Shown piece after piece: positions 6,808 to 14,940 of a stretch of 23,731 nt of DNA. The stretch lies in NCBI GenBank assembly GCA_027011725.1, contig JALUZQ010000162.1, positions 1 through 23,731 of the forward strand, written 5' to 3'. Under the pieces are notes generated by a model, which saw only the letters and a list, made by a program, of their open reading frames with translations, was not told where the DNA came from and did not search any database. Each line of letters starts with the position of its first letter. Position 1 is the first letter of the stretch. A program made the position numbers and the translations under genes. The stretch is from Sulfurimonas sp. (GTDB lineage Bacteria > Campylobacterota > Campylobacteria > Campylobacterales > Sulfurimonadaceae).

Positions 6808-7761
6808 CTATTTTAATTTATAATACAGTACATCTTTTGAGTTGCTGTTGAGAAAGAACTCGTTTTCGTTTATAAAATAGATACTGTTAACGACTTTTTT
6901 CGTTCCTTGAAACTTTCCTAGATTTTCTCTATTAAGAGTATTAAACACTTCAATATTATTGTCCAAATCACAACTATATGCGCCTATTTTTCCATCTGGG
7001 CTTAAACCTACGCCATACACAAAAAATTTTGATAGCTTATGGTATGAACTCGAATTTTTTAAATTGTAAACAGCAGCTCTTCTATCTTGTCCTCCTGTCA
7101 GTACAATGTTGTTTCTAAACGCAACACCAAAAATATTATCTACATTTTCTCCAGTGAGTGTTTTGAATTTTTTTCCATCTTTTGTATAAATAACATGCAC
7201 ATCACCACTCTCATCTGCAATAGCTACCTTTGTTCGGTCATTGTTGAGAGAGAAGTTTGAAAATTTAGACATAGAAGCTTGTATAGTCCAATTCTTTGTA
7301 TGTGTTTTTATATTGTATGAAATAATATCATTACTGATAAGCGCTAATAAAATTGTATTTTTATCTATAAACTTTGCTTTGATAATATTGAGTTTATCTT
7401 GATTTGTAATGATGGACATAAGCTTTTTATTTTGGTAGAGATGGACTCTGCTATATCCTCCATTGTCTTGTGAGAGAATTAATAAACTCTGATCTAACAA
7501 ATCTAGTGTAAAAATCTTAGAGGCAATCTCGTCACCCATAAAGTCTTTAATTTTATCAAGTTGTATACTTTGAATCTTTTTTTTACTTTTTGTGTTAAAT
7601 ATGTCAACTGTTCCGCTATCTGAAGAGATATAGAGCCTGTTTTTCGTATAAAGCACATCGGTCGCTAAACCTTGAGAAATTTTATATGTATGAAGTGGTT
7701 GTATCAATTTTTGTGCAAAAAGTGATGAAAAAAGAAAAAAAACTATGACTATGTATCGCAT
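6808..7761 (-). CDS. napL: NapL, periplasmic beta-propeller accessory protein
   Basis: A 317-residue secreted protein with a short Sec signal (MRYIVIVFFLFSSLFAQ). The body is a run of WD40/quinoprotein-like beta-propeller repeats, visible as recurring units such as LYISSDSGTVDIFNTKSKK and VAIADESGDVHVIYTKDGKK. NapL occurs only in Campylobacterota nap clusters. Mutant work in Wolinella and Campylobacter is known to show a modest role in nitrate reductase activity, with the molecular function unclear. The start overlaps napF by 13 bp and has an AAGG ribosome binding site. There are no cysteines in haem or iron-sulfur arrangement. Confidence 0.85.
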   Translation of the reverse strand: MRYIVIVFFLFSSLFAQKLIQPLHTYKISQGLATDVLYTKNRLYISSDSGTVDIFNTKSKKKIQSIQLDKIKDFMGDEIASKIFTLDLLDQSLLILSQDNGGYSRVHLYQNKKLMSIITNQDKLNIIKAKFIDKNTILLALISNDIISYNIKTHTKNWTIQASMSKFSNFSLNNDRTKVAIADESGDVHVIYTKDGKKFKTLTGENVDNIFGVAFRNNIVLTGGQDRRAAVYNLKNSSSYHKLSKFFVYGVGLSPDGKIGAYSCDLDNNIEVFNTLNRENLGKFQGTKKVVNSIYFINENEFFLNSNSKDVLYYKLK

Positions 7762-8264
7762 ATACTAACCTTTTTAATATCTATGGCATCTGCCGGACAT
7801 CTGCTTATGCAAAACCCACAGCTTGTGCATTTCTCATTGATTTCAGGCATAAACATCGCCTTGAAATCAATAGCATCTTCATAGCAGGGGTCTTTACATG
7901 AAAAACACATAACTCCCTGCCAACTATAACATTTGTCTTGGTTTATTATTATATCGGCTTCTATTAAACGTCTATTATCGACAAGCAGTACATCACTTGG
8001 GCAAGCGATGGCACACTCATCACAGTAAGTACATCCACGCTGTGAAAAATCCAAATACGGAGTTTTATCTTCAGCAATTTTGATGATCTGTTCTTGACAC
8101 AAAGAGGCACACTGCGCCTCACAATTTTGACACTCTGTGGCAAAAGCATCTACATCACTGTAATACGGAGGTCTTATAATGACAACTTCTTCTTTTTTTT
8201 CACCTCTCGCTGCCTCTTTAACAGAGGAAGAGAGAAAGCCAAAAAGCTCTCTCCTTTGCATCAT
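7749..8264 (-). CDS. napF: NapF, cytoplasmic iron-sulfur protein
   Basis: A 171-residue ferredoxin-like protein with four cysteine quartets: C45/C48/C52/C56, C78/C81/C84/C88, C112/C120/C123/C127 and C146/C149/C152/C156. Each could hold a [4Fe-4S] cluster. No signal peptide is present, although the N-terminus (MQRRELFGFLSSS) resembles a degraded Tat motif, as in other NapF proteins. In other bacteria NapF interacts with cytoplasmic NapA and helps its maturation or redox conditioning. The ATG directly follows the napB stop (TAAATGATG); either of two consecutive ATG codons could be used. It overlaps napL by 13 bp. Confidence 0.9.
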   Translation of the reverse strand: MMQRRELFGFLSSSVKEAARGEKKEEVVIIRPPYYSDVDAFATECQNCEAQCASLCQEQIIKIAEDKTPYLDFSQRGCTYCDECAIACPSDVLLVDNRRLIEADIIINQDKCYSWQGVMCFSCKDPCYEDAIDFKAMFMPEINEKCTSCGFCISRCPADAIDIKKVSICDT

Positions 8265-8942
8265 TTACTCAGATTTTTGAGTGTTGATGTCTTTTAACCA
8301 TTTAGACTGGTTCCAAGATGATTTTGCGTCACCATCAGGAGCAGTATAGACAGGTTTGAAATGATTGTCATCTACTAACTCATTTGTTGCTTGTGGTGCG
8401 TGACATTGTGTACAGTTAAATCTACCAGCGTAGAGCTTTTGTTCACCTTTATCTACATTAATAGAGACATTAGCCAGTTTTTCTGACGATGTATTTTTGA
8501 TAACTTTTCCATTTTTAAGTATTTCATCTCCCACAACTTCAGTTTTTGGTCTAAAGTTTGTAAAGTGTGAAACTGGAATTGGTGTAGCTCCCATTGAAGA
8601 AGCCATATCAGGCATATGACACATTAGACATTGGTTGTTGTCTTTTGTAATCGGCAACATTCCTGTTGTGTCGTGTGGAATCATTGGCGGTGCATCTTGA
8701 TATGCACGTTTAAATTTTTTCGATGAACCCGGTGCAGCTGAATGGTATGCAACTGCAGGTGGAACTACATCCTCTTTTAAGAGGTCATCCGTACCTCTAT
8801 AGCCTAAATTAGCCTCTGTAATTGTAGGTTGTGCAACACTTGCATTACTCTTTGCATTTGTATGCGCAGGTGTAGAACTACAGCCTACAAACAATAAAGC
8901 CGAAGTAGCTAAACCAATTGTAATTTTTGTTAAAATCTTCAT
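8265..8942 (-). CDS. napB: NapB, dihaem cytochrome subunit of nitrate reductase
   Basis: Electron-transfer subunit that delivers electrons to NapA in the periplasm. Two haem c motifs are visible, CLMCH at 105-109 and CTQCH at 177-181. The conserved PPMIPHD at 85-91 and the SHF His126 are likely axial ligands. The protein has 225 residues, longer than the roughly 150 of E. coli NapB because of an N-terminal extension. The signal peptide ends LLFVGCSS, with Cys21 in a lipobox-like setting, so it may be a membrane-anchored lipoprotein rather than soluble. It starts 1 bp after the napH stop and abuts napF. Confidence 0.93.
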   Translation of the reverse strand: MKILTKITIGLATSALLFVGCSSTPAHTNAKSNASVAQPTITEANLGYRGTDDLLKEDVVPPAVAYHSAAPGSSKKFKRAYQDAPPMIPHDTTGMLPITKDNNQCLMCHMPDMASSMGATPIPVSHFTNFRPKTEVVGDEILKNGKVIKNTSSEKLANVSINVDKGEQKLYAGRFNCTQCHAPQATNELVDDNHFKPVYTAPDGDAKSSWNQSKWLKDINTQKSE

Positions 8943-8943
8943 T

Positions 8944-9774
8944 TTACTCTCCCGTTTTTTTATTTTGAATCAAATCTCGTATAGAGAACTCTAAAGCATC
9001 ATCATCACACACTTCTATACATCTAGCACAGTTTGTACACTCACCTGAAAGTACAGGAAGTGACTCTTTACCTATCATATGAAGTACTTGTTTCTCAGGA
9101 CATACCACTTTACATTTCATGCAAAGCGTACAGTTCTCTTCGAGATGATGTACTCTTATAAAACTAAACTTTCCTAAAAGTGAATAAAATCCACCAAGTG
9201 GACAAATATGCCCACACCATCCATTTTTTAGTACAAATAGATCAAAAAGAAATATGAGCCCAATAGCGGCCCAGCCAAATCCCATACCAAAAACAATACC
9301 GCGATGCAGCATTGAAATAGGTGAGATAAATTCAAACGCAGCAATACCCATAAAGGCAGAAACTATCAGGCTTATAGCTAAGACCCAGTATCTTGCACTG
9401 CGTTTGATGGGTTGGCGTTCAAGTTGTGCTCTATCTATGTCAAAAACACGACGTAAATAGTTTGCGCTGTCTGTGACCATATTTATAGGACAAACCCACG
9501 AACAAAACGCTCTTCCTCCTATGAAGAAGTAAAAAAGCGTTACAATAGCAACACCTATGAGCAAATCACTAGCAACTACAGCACCGGCGATGACCATTTG
9601 TAAAACTGCATAAGGATCACTCATCGGAACTGTGCCAAGGAGTAAAGATGAGCTAAGATTACCTTCTAGTACTTTCCATCCCCAAGCATTTGCACCAAAA
9701 AAGAGAACTAAAATCCCTATTTGGACAAATCTTCTAAGAATGAGATATCTGTAATTGTTCCATATCTTACTCAT
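8944..9774 (-). CDS. napH: NapH, membrane quinol-oxidising iron-sulfur protein
   Basis: An inner-membrane protein of 276 residues with about four transmembrane helices (17-34, 60-86, 130-150, 163-183). It carries the two family-specific CX3CP motifs, C91SWVCP and C187GHICP. The cytoplasmic C-terminus has two [4Fe-4S] ferredoxin motifs, C215/C218/C221/C225 and C246/C249/C252/C256. With NapG it forms the menaquinol dehydrogenase module that replaces NapC in Campylobacterota, passing electrons to NapB/NapA. It overlaps napG by 8 bp. Confidence 0.95.
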   Translation of the reverse strand: MSKIWNNYRYLILRRFVQIGILVLFFGANAWGWKVLEGNLSSSLLLGTVPMSDPYAVLQMVIAGAVVASDLLIGVAIVTLFYFFIGGRAFCSWVCPINMVTDSANYLRRVFDIDRAQLERQPIKRSARYWVLAISLIVSAFMGIAAFEFISPISMLHRGIVFGMGFGWAAIGLIFLFDLFVLKNGWCGHICPLGGFYSLLGKFSFIRVHHLEENCTLCMKCKVVCPEKQVLHMIGKESLPVLSGECTNCARCIEVCDDDALEFSIRDLIQNKKTGE

Positions 9775-10579
9775 CTAATAAACCTTCCAATCCACCGTTT
9801 AATTTGTCAACCGCTTGTTGTCTGCTTACTTTCGTTGTTGTATGAATTGCATGTGCATCTTTTAATCGTGCTTCATCCTTTTTGTCCCAACCTTTTATGT
9901 AGTGACTTCCGGCTTTTCCCATTGCTACCTCACGCGGTAGAATGAAAATAGCAGGTTTTTCAGTAACACAGGCATGCTCACACATTCCACAACCTGTACA
10001 GGCATCAGCATGAACGATAGGCTTTAAGAAAGCATGTTTTCCCGTTCTGGAATTTTTATCATACTCTATAGTTATAGCTTTGTCCAAAAGAGGACAAGCT
10101 CTATAACATGCATCACATTGAATTCCCCAAAAAGCGATACAGCTGTTCTCATCGATCACTGCAAGACCCATGTCAGCTACATTTATATCAAGTTGACCAT
10201 TTACTGTAACACTCGACTCATCTAGCGCTCCACTTGGACATACCGGTACACAAGGAATATCTTCACACATATAGCATGGAATATCTCTTGGTGTAAAGAA
10301 CGGCGTTCCTAATGGTTCATGATCACCCGGTTTTGCCAGCTTGAGCGTGTCATAAGGACAAGCCTCGACACAGAGCCCACATTTGATACAGGTCTTTAAG
10401 AAGTCATCCTCTTTAATGGCTGCAGGTGGACGTAAAACAAGCGGCGAAGCTTTTGCTTCGTCAAGGTAGGCACTCCATAAGAAGCCGCCTACTGCTGCAT
10501 ATCCGACACCCTTTGCCATATTAAGAATAAACTTTCTTCTGTCACTGACGGGTTGTTTCGCTTTTGAATGATTACTCAA
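9767..10579 (-). CDS. napG: NapG, periplasmic ferredoxin-type electron carrier
   Basis: A 270-residue Tat-exported protein with four [4Fe-4S] motifs: C64/C67/C70/C74, C102/C105/C110/C114, C147/C155/C158/C162 and C194/C197/C200/C204. The Tat signal is SDRRKFILNMAKGVGYAAVG at 12-31. It works with NapH to oxidise quinol. The start codon is TTG at 10579, supported by a GGAAG ribosome binding site 7 bp upstream and by the correct distance to the twin-arginine motif; no in-frame ATG lies before the Tat signal. It is second in the operon, 22 bp after napA. Confidence 0.94.
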   Translation of the reverse strand: MSNHSKAKQPVSDRRKFILNMAKGVGYAAVGGFLWSAYLDEAKASPLVLRPPAAIKEDDFLKTCIKCGLCVEACPYDTLKLAKPGDHEPLGTPFFTPRDIPCYMCEDIPCVPVCPSGALDESSVTVNGQLDINVADMGLAVIDENSCIAFWGIQCDACYRACPLLDKAITIEYDKNSRTGKHAFLKPIVHADACTGCGMCEHACVTEKPAIFILPREVAMGKAGSHYIKGWDKKDEARLKDAHAIHTTTKVSRQQAVDKLNGGLEGLLDE

Positions 10580-10601
10580 AATGACACTTCCTTTTGTTTA
10601 C

Positions 10602-13451
10602 TTATGCTTTATAGATTTTGACAGCACATTTTTTAAAGTCTGTCTGTTTTGACATTGGACATGTTTGATCGAGTGTCACTTTATTTATAAACACACGCTC
10701 ATCGAACCAAGGAACAAATACCAATGGTTTTGGCGGTCTGTTACGTCCACGAGTCTCAACACGAGCTCTTACTCTACCACGACGAGATTCAACCCAACAA
10801 ACATCATTGTCTTTGAGTCCTCTCTCTTTTGCAGCATCCGGATTCATATAAACAAGCGCTTCTGGAACTGCACGATAGAGTTCAGGTACACGCATAGTCA
10901 TAGTTCCTGAGTGCCAGTGCTCAAGTACACGTCCTGTACATAACCATAGGTTGTACTCTTCATCTGGCATTTCCGGTGGATCCATGTACGGACGAGCAAA
11001 GATTTTTGCTTTATCTGTAAGTGGTTTTTTCTTTTTATCTGTAACTGTAGTTAAGTTACCAAATGGTAATGCTTTTGCAAGTGGACCATAGAATGCAAAT
11101 TCACTGCCTCTACCATTCTCTTTTGCATGTTTTGCTGCATATGGGTCAAAGTTTACATTAAATCTCCATGCAGTCTCTTTACCATTTACAACCGGCCATT
11201 TAAGTCCACGAACTTTATGGTAAGTAACGAAGTCTGCCAAGTCATGACCGTGACCACGACCAAATGAAGCATACTCTTCCCAGAGATATTGATGGATCAT
11301 AAAGCCATACCCTTTAAATACTTTTCCATCTGTTCCTACTACATTTCTAGCATCTCCGATACACTCAGAGTTATCGTAACCTTTTTGAGGGAACTGATCA
11401 AGTGCAAGAGGGTAGTTTTTCTTCGCTCTTTCATTTGCAAAAAGAATTTCAAACATAGTAGTATTTGGTTTGTAGCCCATTTTATATGCTGCTTCTCTTA
11501 CATCTGCAAGTTTTTTACCATTTCTAAGTGTATATGGACCCCATAAATCATCAACAGTAAAGCGTTTTGAAAGTTCAACCCATTGCCAAGTATCAGACAT
11601 TGCATTTCCTACAGGAAGAACTTGCTGTCTCCAGTGTTGTGAACGTCTCTCAGCATTTCCGTATGCTCCCCATTTTTCATAGATCATTGCAGATGGTAAG
11701 ATAAGGTCAGAAACCATTGCAGAGATACCAGGGTAACCATCAGATGTTACGATGAAGTTGTCCATCTCACGTGCAGCTTTGATCCAGTGTTTTGCATTTG
11801 CAGAATCTTGGTAAGCATTACATACATTTACCCATGCAAATTTTACAACACCATCTTCAATGTCTCTGTGGATTTTCATAATGTGTTGGTTACCGACAGG
11901 ATTTAATGTACCGTTTGGAATTTTCCAACCATCTTCAGTTATTTTTCTATGTTTAGGGTTTTTAACCATCATATCTGCAGGAAGACGGTGTGCAAACGTA
12001 CCAACTTCACGAGCAGTACCACAAGCAGACGGTTGACCAGTAAGTGAGAATGCACCTGAACCTGGTTTTGCTTGTTTATTTAGCATAAAGTGAACATTGT
12101 ATGAGAGTGTATTATCCCAAGTACCACGCGTATGTTGGTTCATACCCATTGTCCAGAAACTTACAACTTTTCTACCGTCTTCTATGTATAGTGCTGCTAA
12201 ATCTTGAAGTTTTTTCTTGAAAGAATCAAGTGACTCATCAGGATCACCTTTACAAAGTTTCGCTGTGTAGTCTAATGTATAAGGAGCTAAAGATTTTTTA
12301 TAATCTTCAAAAGAGATTTCATGGTGTTTTAGAGTACCAGGAATGTTATTCATAATATCACCGGCTTTGTAACCATATGGCTCTAGTGCAGGGCCTTCAA
12401 GTTCTGAGACAACTTTACTCATCTCTTTATTATAGATTTCCATCTCTTTAGCATCATATTTTCCTGCTGAACCATCAGGTCTTACAGGTGTTAAAGATTT
12501 CTCACCCGCACGTCTGAAACCATATCCTATATTTACCGGACCTGCAGCAAAAACGATATTTTTCTTGATGAAATCCCAGTCGATTGCTTCAGGATGGTTG
12601 TAAACTATTTCACGAGCAAGGTAGTTCCAAAGTGCAAGGTCAGTATTTGGTCTAAAAATGATGTTAAAGTCACCAAGGTCACATGTTCTATGTGTGTATG
12701 TTTGGATATTGACTACTTTTACACGATCTGGATCAGATAGTTTTCTGTCTGTTACACGTGACCATAAAATAGGGTGCATCTCTGCCATGTTTGAACCCCA
12801 AGTAACAATAGTGTCTGTTAGTTCAATATCATCGTAACAACCAGATGGTTCATCAATACCGAAAGTCTGATAAAAACCAACAACTGCTGATGCCATACAG
12901 TGACGCGCATTTGGATCGATTGCGTTTGAACGGAATCCACCTTTCATCATTTTTTGTGCCGCGTATCCTTCCATGATTGTATATTGCCCGGAAGCAAATA
13001 CAGCTACACCCTCAGGACCACTTGCTTTAAGTGCTTTTCTGATGTTCTTTTCCATCTCATCATAAGCTCTTTCCCAAGAGACCGGAGCAAATTTACCATG
13101 TTTATCAAATTCACCCTTATCATTTACACGAAGCAGTGGCTGTGTAAGACGATCTGCACCGTACATGATTTTTGCGTTGAAGTAACCCTTGATACAGTTT
13201 AGACCACGATTTACCGGAGCCGCCGGGTCTCCTTTTACTGCAACGATCTTTCTGTCTTTGCCTTCACCGGTAGTCGCAAGCATGATTCCACAACCAGTAC
13301 CACAAAAACGACAAGCCGCCTTATCCCATCTCCATTTAGATTCGGCTGCGTTTGCATTTGCTTCAAGCTCTGCTGGTACAGTCATACCAATAGCCGCTGC
13401 TGCAGATGCCGCTGCTGAACTTTTTAGAAATTCTCTTCTTGAAAGTGACAT
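10602..13451 (-). CDS. napA: NapA, catalytic subunit of periplasmic nitrate reductase
   Basis: Reduces nitrate to nitrite in the periplasm using bis-MGD molybdenum and one [4Fe-4S] cluster. I use the ATG at 13451. It has a strong GGAGAT ribosome binding site and puts the Tat motif SRREFLKSS at residues 4-12. A longer frame from 13517 would place 22 unrelated residues before it. The protein then has 949 residues. The iron-sulfur ligands are C47, C50, C54 and C86 ([22 protein letters not shown]). The molybdenum ligand is Cys185 in [10 protein letters not shown]. The C-terminal molybdopterin-dinucleotide domain includes [20 protein letters not shown]. No frameshift or missing ligand is seen. It is first in the operon behind an FNR-type promoter. 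Confidence 0.97.
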   Translation of the reverse strand: MSLSRREFLKSSAAASAAAAIGMTVPAELEANANAAESKWRWDKAACRFCGTGCGIMLATTGEGKDRKIVAVKGDPAAPVNRGLNCIKGYFNAKIMYGADRLTQPLLRVNDKGEFDKHGKFAPVSWERAYDEMEKNIRKALKASGPEGVAVFASGQYTIMEGYAAQKMMKGGFRSNAIDPNARHCMASAVVGFYQTFGIDEPSGCYDDIELTDTIVTWGSNMAEMHPILWSRVTDRKLSDPDRVKVVNIQTYTHRTCDLGDFNIIFRPNTDLALWNYLAREIVYNHPEAIDWDFIKKNIVFAAGPVNIGYGFRRAGEKSLTPVRPDGSAGKYDAKEMEIYNKEMSKVVSELEGPALEPYGYKAGDIMNNIPGTLKHHEISFEDYKKSLAPYTLDYTAKLCKGDPDESLDSFKKKLQDLAALYIEDGRKVVSFWTMGMNQHTRGTWDNTLSYNVHFMLNKQAKPGSGAFSLTGQPSACGTAREVGTFAHRLPADMMVKNPKHRKITEDGWKIPNGTLNPVGNQHIMKIHRDIEDGVVKFAWVNVCNAYQDSANAKHWIKAAREMDNFIVTSDGYPGISAMVSDLILPSAMIYEKWGAYGNAERRSQHWRQQVLPVGNAMSDTWQWVELSKRFTVDDLWGPYTLRNGKKLADVREAAYKMGYKPNTTMFEILFANERAKKNYPLALDQFPQKGYDNSECIGDARNVVGTDGKVFKGYGFMIHQYLWEEYASFGRGHGHDLADFVTYHKVRGLKWPVVNGKETAWRFNVNFDPYAAKHAKENGRGSEFAFYGPLAKALPFGNLTTVTDKKKKPLTDKAKIFARPYMDPPEMPDEEYNLWLCTGRVLEHWHSGTMTMRVPELYRAVPEALVYMNPDAAKERGLKDNDVCWVESRRGRVRARVETRGRNRPPKPLVFVPWFDERVFINKVTLDQTCPMSKQTDFKKCAVKIYKA

Positions 13452-13507
13452 GTTATCTCCTATGTAGATTAATATTGAACTAACTAAAATTGTCAATTTA
13501 CATTTTA

Positions 13508-13513
13508 ATAATA
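13508..13513 (-). promoter_or_regulatory. nap operon -10 element
   Basis: The minus strand reads TATTAT, five of six matches to TATAAT, 21 nt from the edge of the FNR-type box. The predicted start is near 13501, with a leader of about 50 nt to the napA ATG. A perfect TTGACA is also present on the minus strand at 13496-13491, but the matching -10 would leave only about 10 nt before the ATG, so I prefer the FNR-linked promoter. Confidence 0.5.
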
Positions 13514-13534
13514 GCACTTTAGTAGTTACAATCT

Positions 13535-13548
13535 TTGACTTATATCAA
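13535..13548. promoter_or_regulatory. CRP/FNR-family operator of the nap operon
   Basis: The plus strand reads TTGACTTATATCAA, a near-perfect TTGAT-N4-ATCAA box. It is the same 14-mer as at 5602-5615 in the opposite orientation relative to the gene; the box is nearly symmetric. Its centre lies about 40.5 bp upstream of the predicted nap start, the class II activation position. Low-oxygen or nitrogen-oxide-responsive activation is the likely meaning. Confidence 0.65.
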
Positions 13549-13597
13549 TTTATTAGCTAATTTACTTAAGATAATTTTTATTTAGGGGAGGTGTGGG

Positions 13598-13623
13598 TAG
13601 ATAGGTAACAGAGAACCTATCTA
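13598..13623 (-). terminator. Hairpin after the efflux operon
   Basis: A perfect 9-bp stem (13598-13606, TAGATAGGT, with 13615-13623, ACCTATCTA) and an 8-nt loop begins 12 bp after the stop codon of the outer-membrane channel gene. No U-tract follows on the minus strand. It lies about 50 bp upstream of the FNR-type box, so it could insulate the nap promoter from efflux transcription. Confidence 0.5.
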
Positions 13624-13635
13624 ATAGACGAGTAT

Positions 13636-14940
13636 TTATTTTCCAACTGCATTGTCGAGTTTTGCAAGAGCAATATAATAGTTGTAAAAATCAATGACCA
13701 GTGAGGCCTTTGCATCTATGTAATCTTGTCTTGCCTGTTGTAGCTCTATGTAGTCTGAGAGACCATGTTCATAGCGTTTTGCTGCTTGATCGAATTTTTG
13801 TGAAGAGACAACAAGCAGAGAGTGTGAAAGTGCGAGCGTGTCTTTTTTTCTCTCTACATTGATATACTCTGAAGTTACTTCCTGTTTTACAGCAAGTTTT
13901 AAGTCTCGAAGGGCGTAGTTCGTTGCTGCTGCGTTTAGTTTGCTTTTTTGTACTCTTGCACTTGAAGCACCACCTTGGTAGAGGTTCCAGTTTAGGTTGA
14001 CTCCGACCTGCCATCTATCTTCAGGTTGGAGTAGTTGGTACTTGTCAAGTTGCTGTTTTGTGTAGAGTGCGCCGAGAGAGAATTCAGGATAGTATTCTGA
14101 AGAACTTCCTTTCACAAGTGCTTGTGAGCTTTTTGTTTTTGAGAGATAGGCTTTAATGAGAGCTCTGTTCTCATACGCATAGGTGATGGCTTCACTAAGA
14201 GTAAGGGCATACTCTTTTACACTTTGTTCTATTGTATTAAAGTTAAGCCTTCTTGCATAGACATGATACTTTTGCTCCAAATCGGTAAAACCGACTACTT
14301 TGTCAAGTGCTGCGTATGCAAGTTTGAGATTATACTGAGCATTTTTGAGATCTATTTGTGATTTTATCAAGGCGACTTTTGCATCAGATATATCTATTTT
14401 TGTACGTATTCCTGCTTTGAAGTATTTTTGTGAACGGTAGAGTTGCGCTTCATTGAGCTTTACATTTTCTCTTTGTACATTAATGAGAGAGATGGCTTTG
14501 AGAACATTGTAGTAAGCCTCTTTTACATCTCTCTTTTTGTCTGCTATTTTTTGAATATTGCTGAATGCACTGCTTTGTGATTCGTATTGAGTAAAGTCAC
14601 TGTTTGCTCCGGTTTTTCCAAAATCGTAAATGATCTCTTTGAGTGAGAGCGTTCCGCTTAAAAGTGTGTCTTCAAGCATATCATTACTGTTTTGTAAAAC
14701 ATTGCTTGCAGCTATTTTCGCTGCGTTTGCCTGCAGATCGACTTTTGGAAGATAGCCAGCCTTTGCAATTTTATGCTCCTCTTTTGAAGCAGCAAGCTTG
14801 AGCTCACTTATTTTTAGCTCAGGGGCATTTTTTAAGGAGATGAGTATAAGATCATCAACTGTATAGAGTTGTGTGTTTGCTTGGAGGTTCAATGTTAAGC
14901 CAAGCAGTAAAAAAGTTTTCAATATAAATCGGTTTTTCAT
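13636..14940 (-). CDS. TolC-family outer-membrane efflux channel
   Basis: A 434-residue outer-membrane factor of the OEP/TolC family. It has a Sec signal (hydrophobic 6-19, likely cleavage after LQA at 19-21) and two OEP repeats (about 25-215 and 235-430) with long alpha-helical, Ala/Gln/Lys-rich stretches. The repeat start LKISELKLAASKEEHKIAKA and the later NLNWNLYQGGASSARVQKSK are typical. It forms the exit duct of the RND system encoded just upstream; its start overlaps the pump stop as TAATG. It is closest in role to CmeC of the Campylobacter CmeABC pump, judged from gene order. A hairpin follows the stop codon. Confidence 0.93.
   Translation of the reverse strand: MKNRFILKTFLLLGLTLNLQANTQLYTVDDLILISLKNAPELKISELKLAASKEEHKIAKAGYLPKVDLQANAAKIAASNVLQNSNDMLEDTLLSGTLSLKEIIYDFGKTGANSDFTQYESQSSAFSNIQKIADKKRDVKEAYYNVLKAISLINVQRENVKLNEAQLYRSQKYFKAGIRTKIDISDAKVALIKSQIDLKNAQYNLKLAYAALDKVVGFTDLEQKYHVYARRLNFNTIEQSVKEYALTLSEAITYAYENRALIKAYLSKTKSSQALVKGSSSEYYPEFSLGALYTKQQLDKYQLLQPEDRWQVGVNLNWNLYQGGASSARVQKSKLNAAATNYALRDLKLAVKQEVTSEYINVERKKDTLALSHSLLVVSSQKFDQAAKRYEHGLSDYIELQQARQDYIDAKASLVIDFYNYYIALAKLDNAVGK

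Noticed and set aside
5625..13451. Absence of napC taken as a defect or gene loss
   Set aside because: Campylobacterota nap clusters normally lack napC and use NapG and NapH for quinol oxidation, so this is ordinary for the group.
13452..13517. A longer napA reading frame starting at 13517
   Set aside because: It adds 22 hydrophobic residues before the Tat motif. The ATG at 13451 has a strong GGAGAT ribosome binding site and puts SRREFLK at the usual distance.
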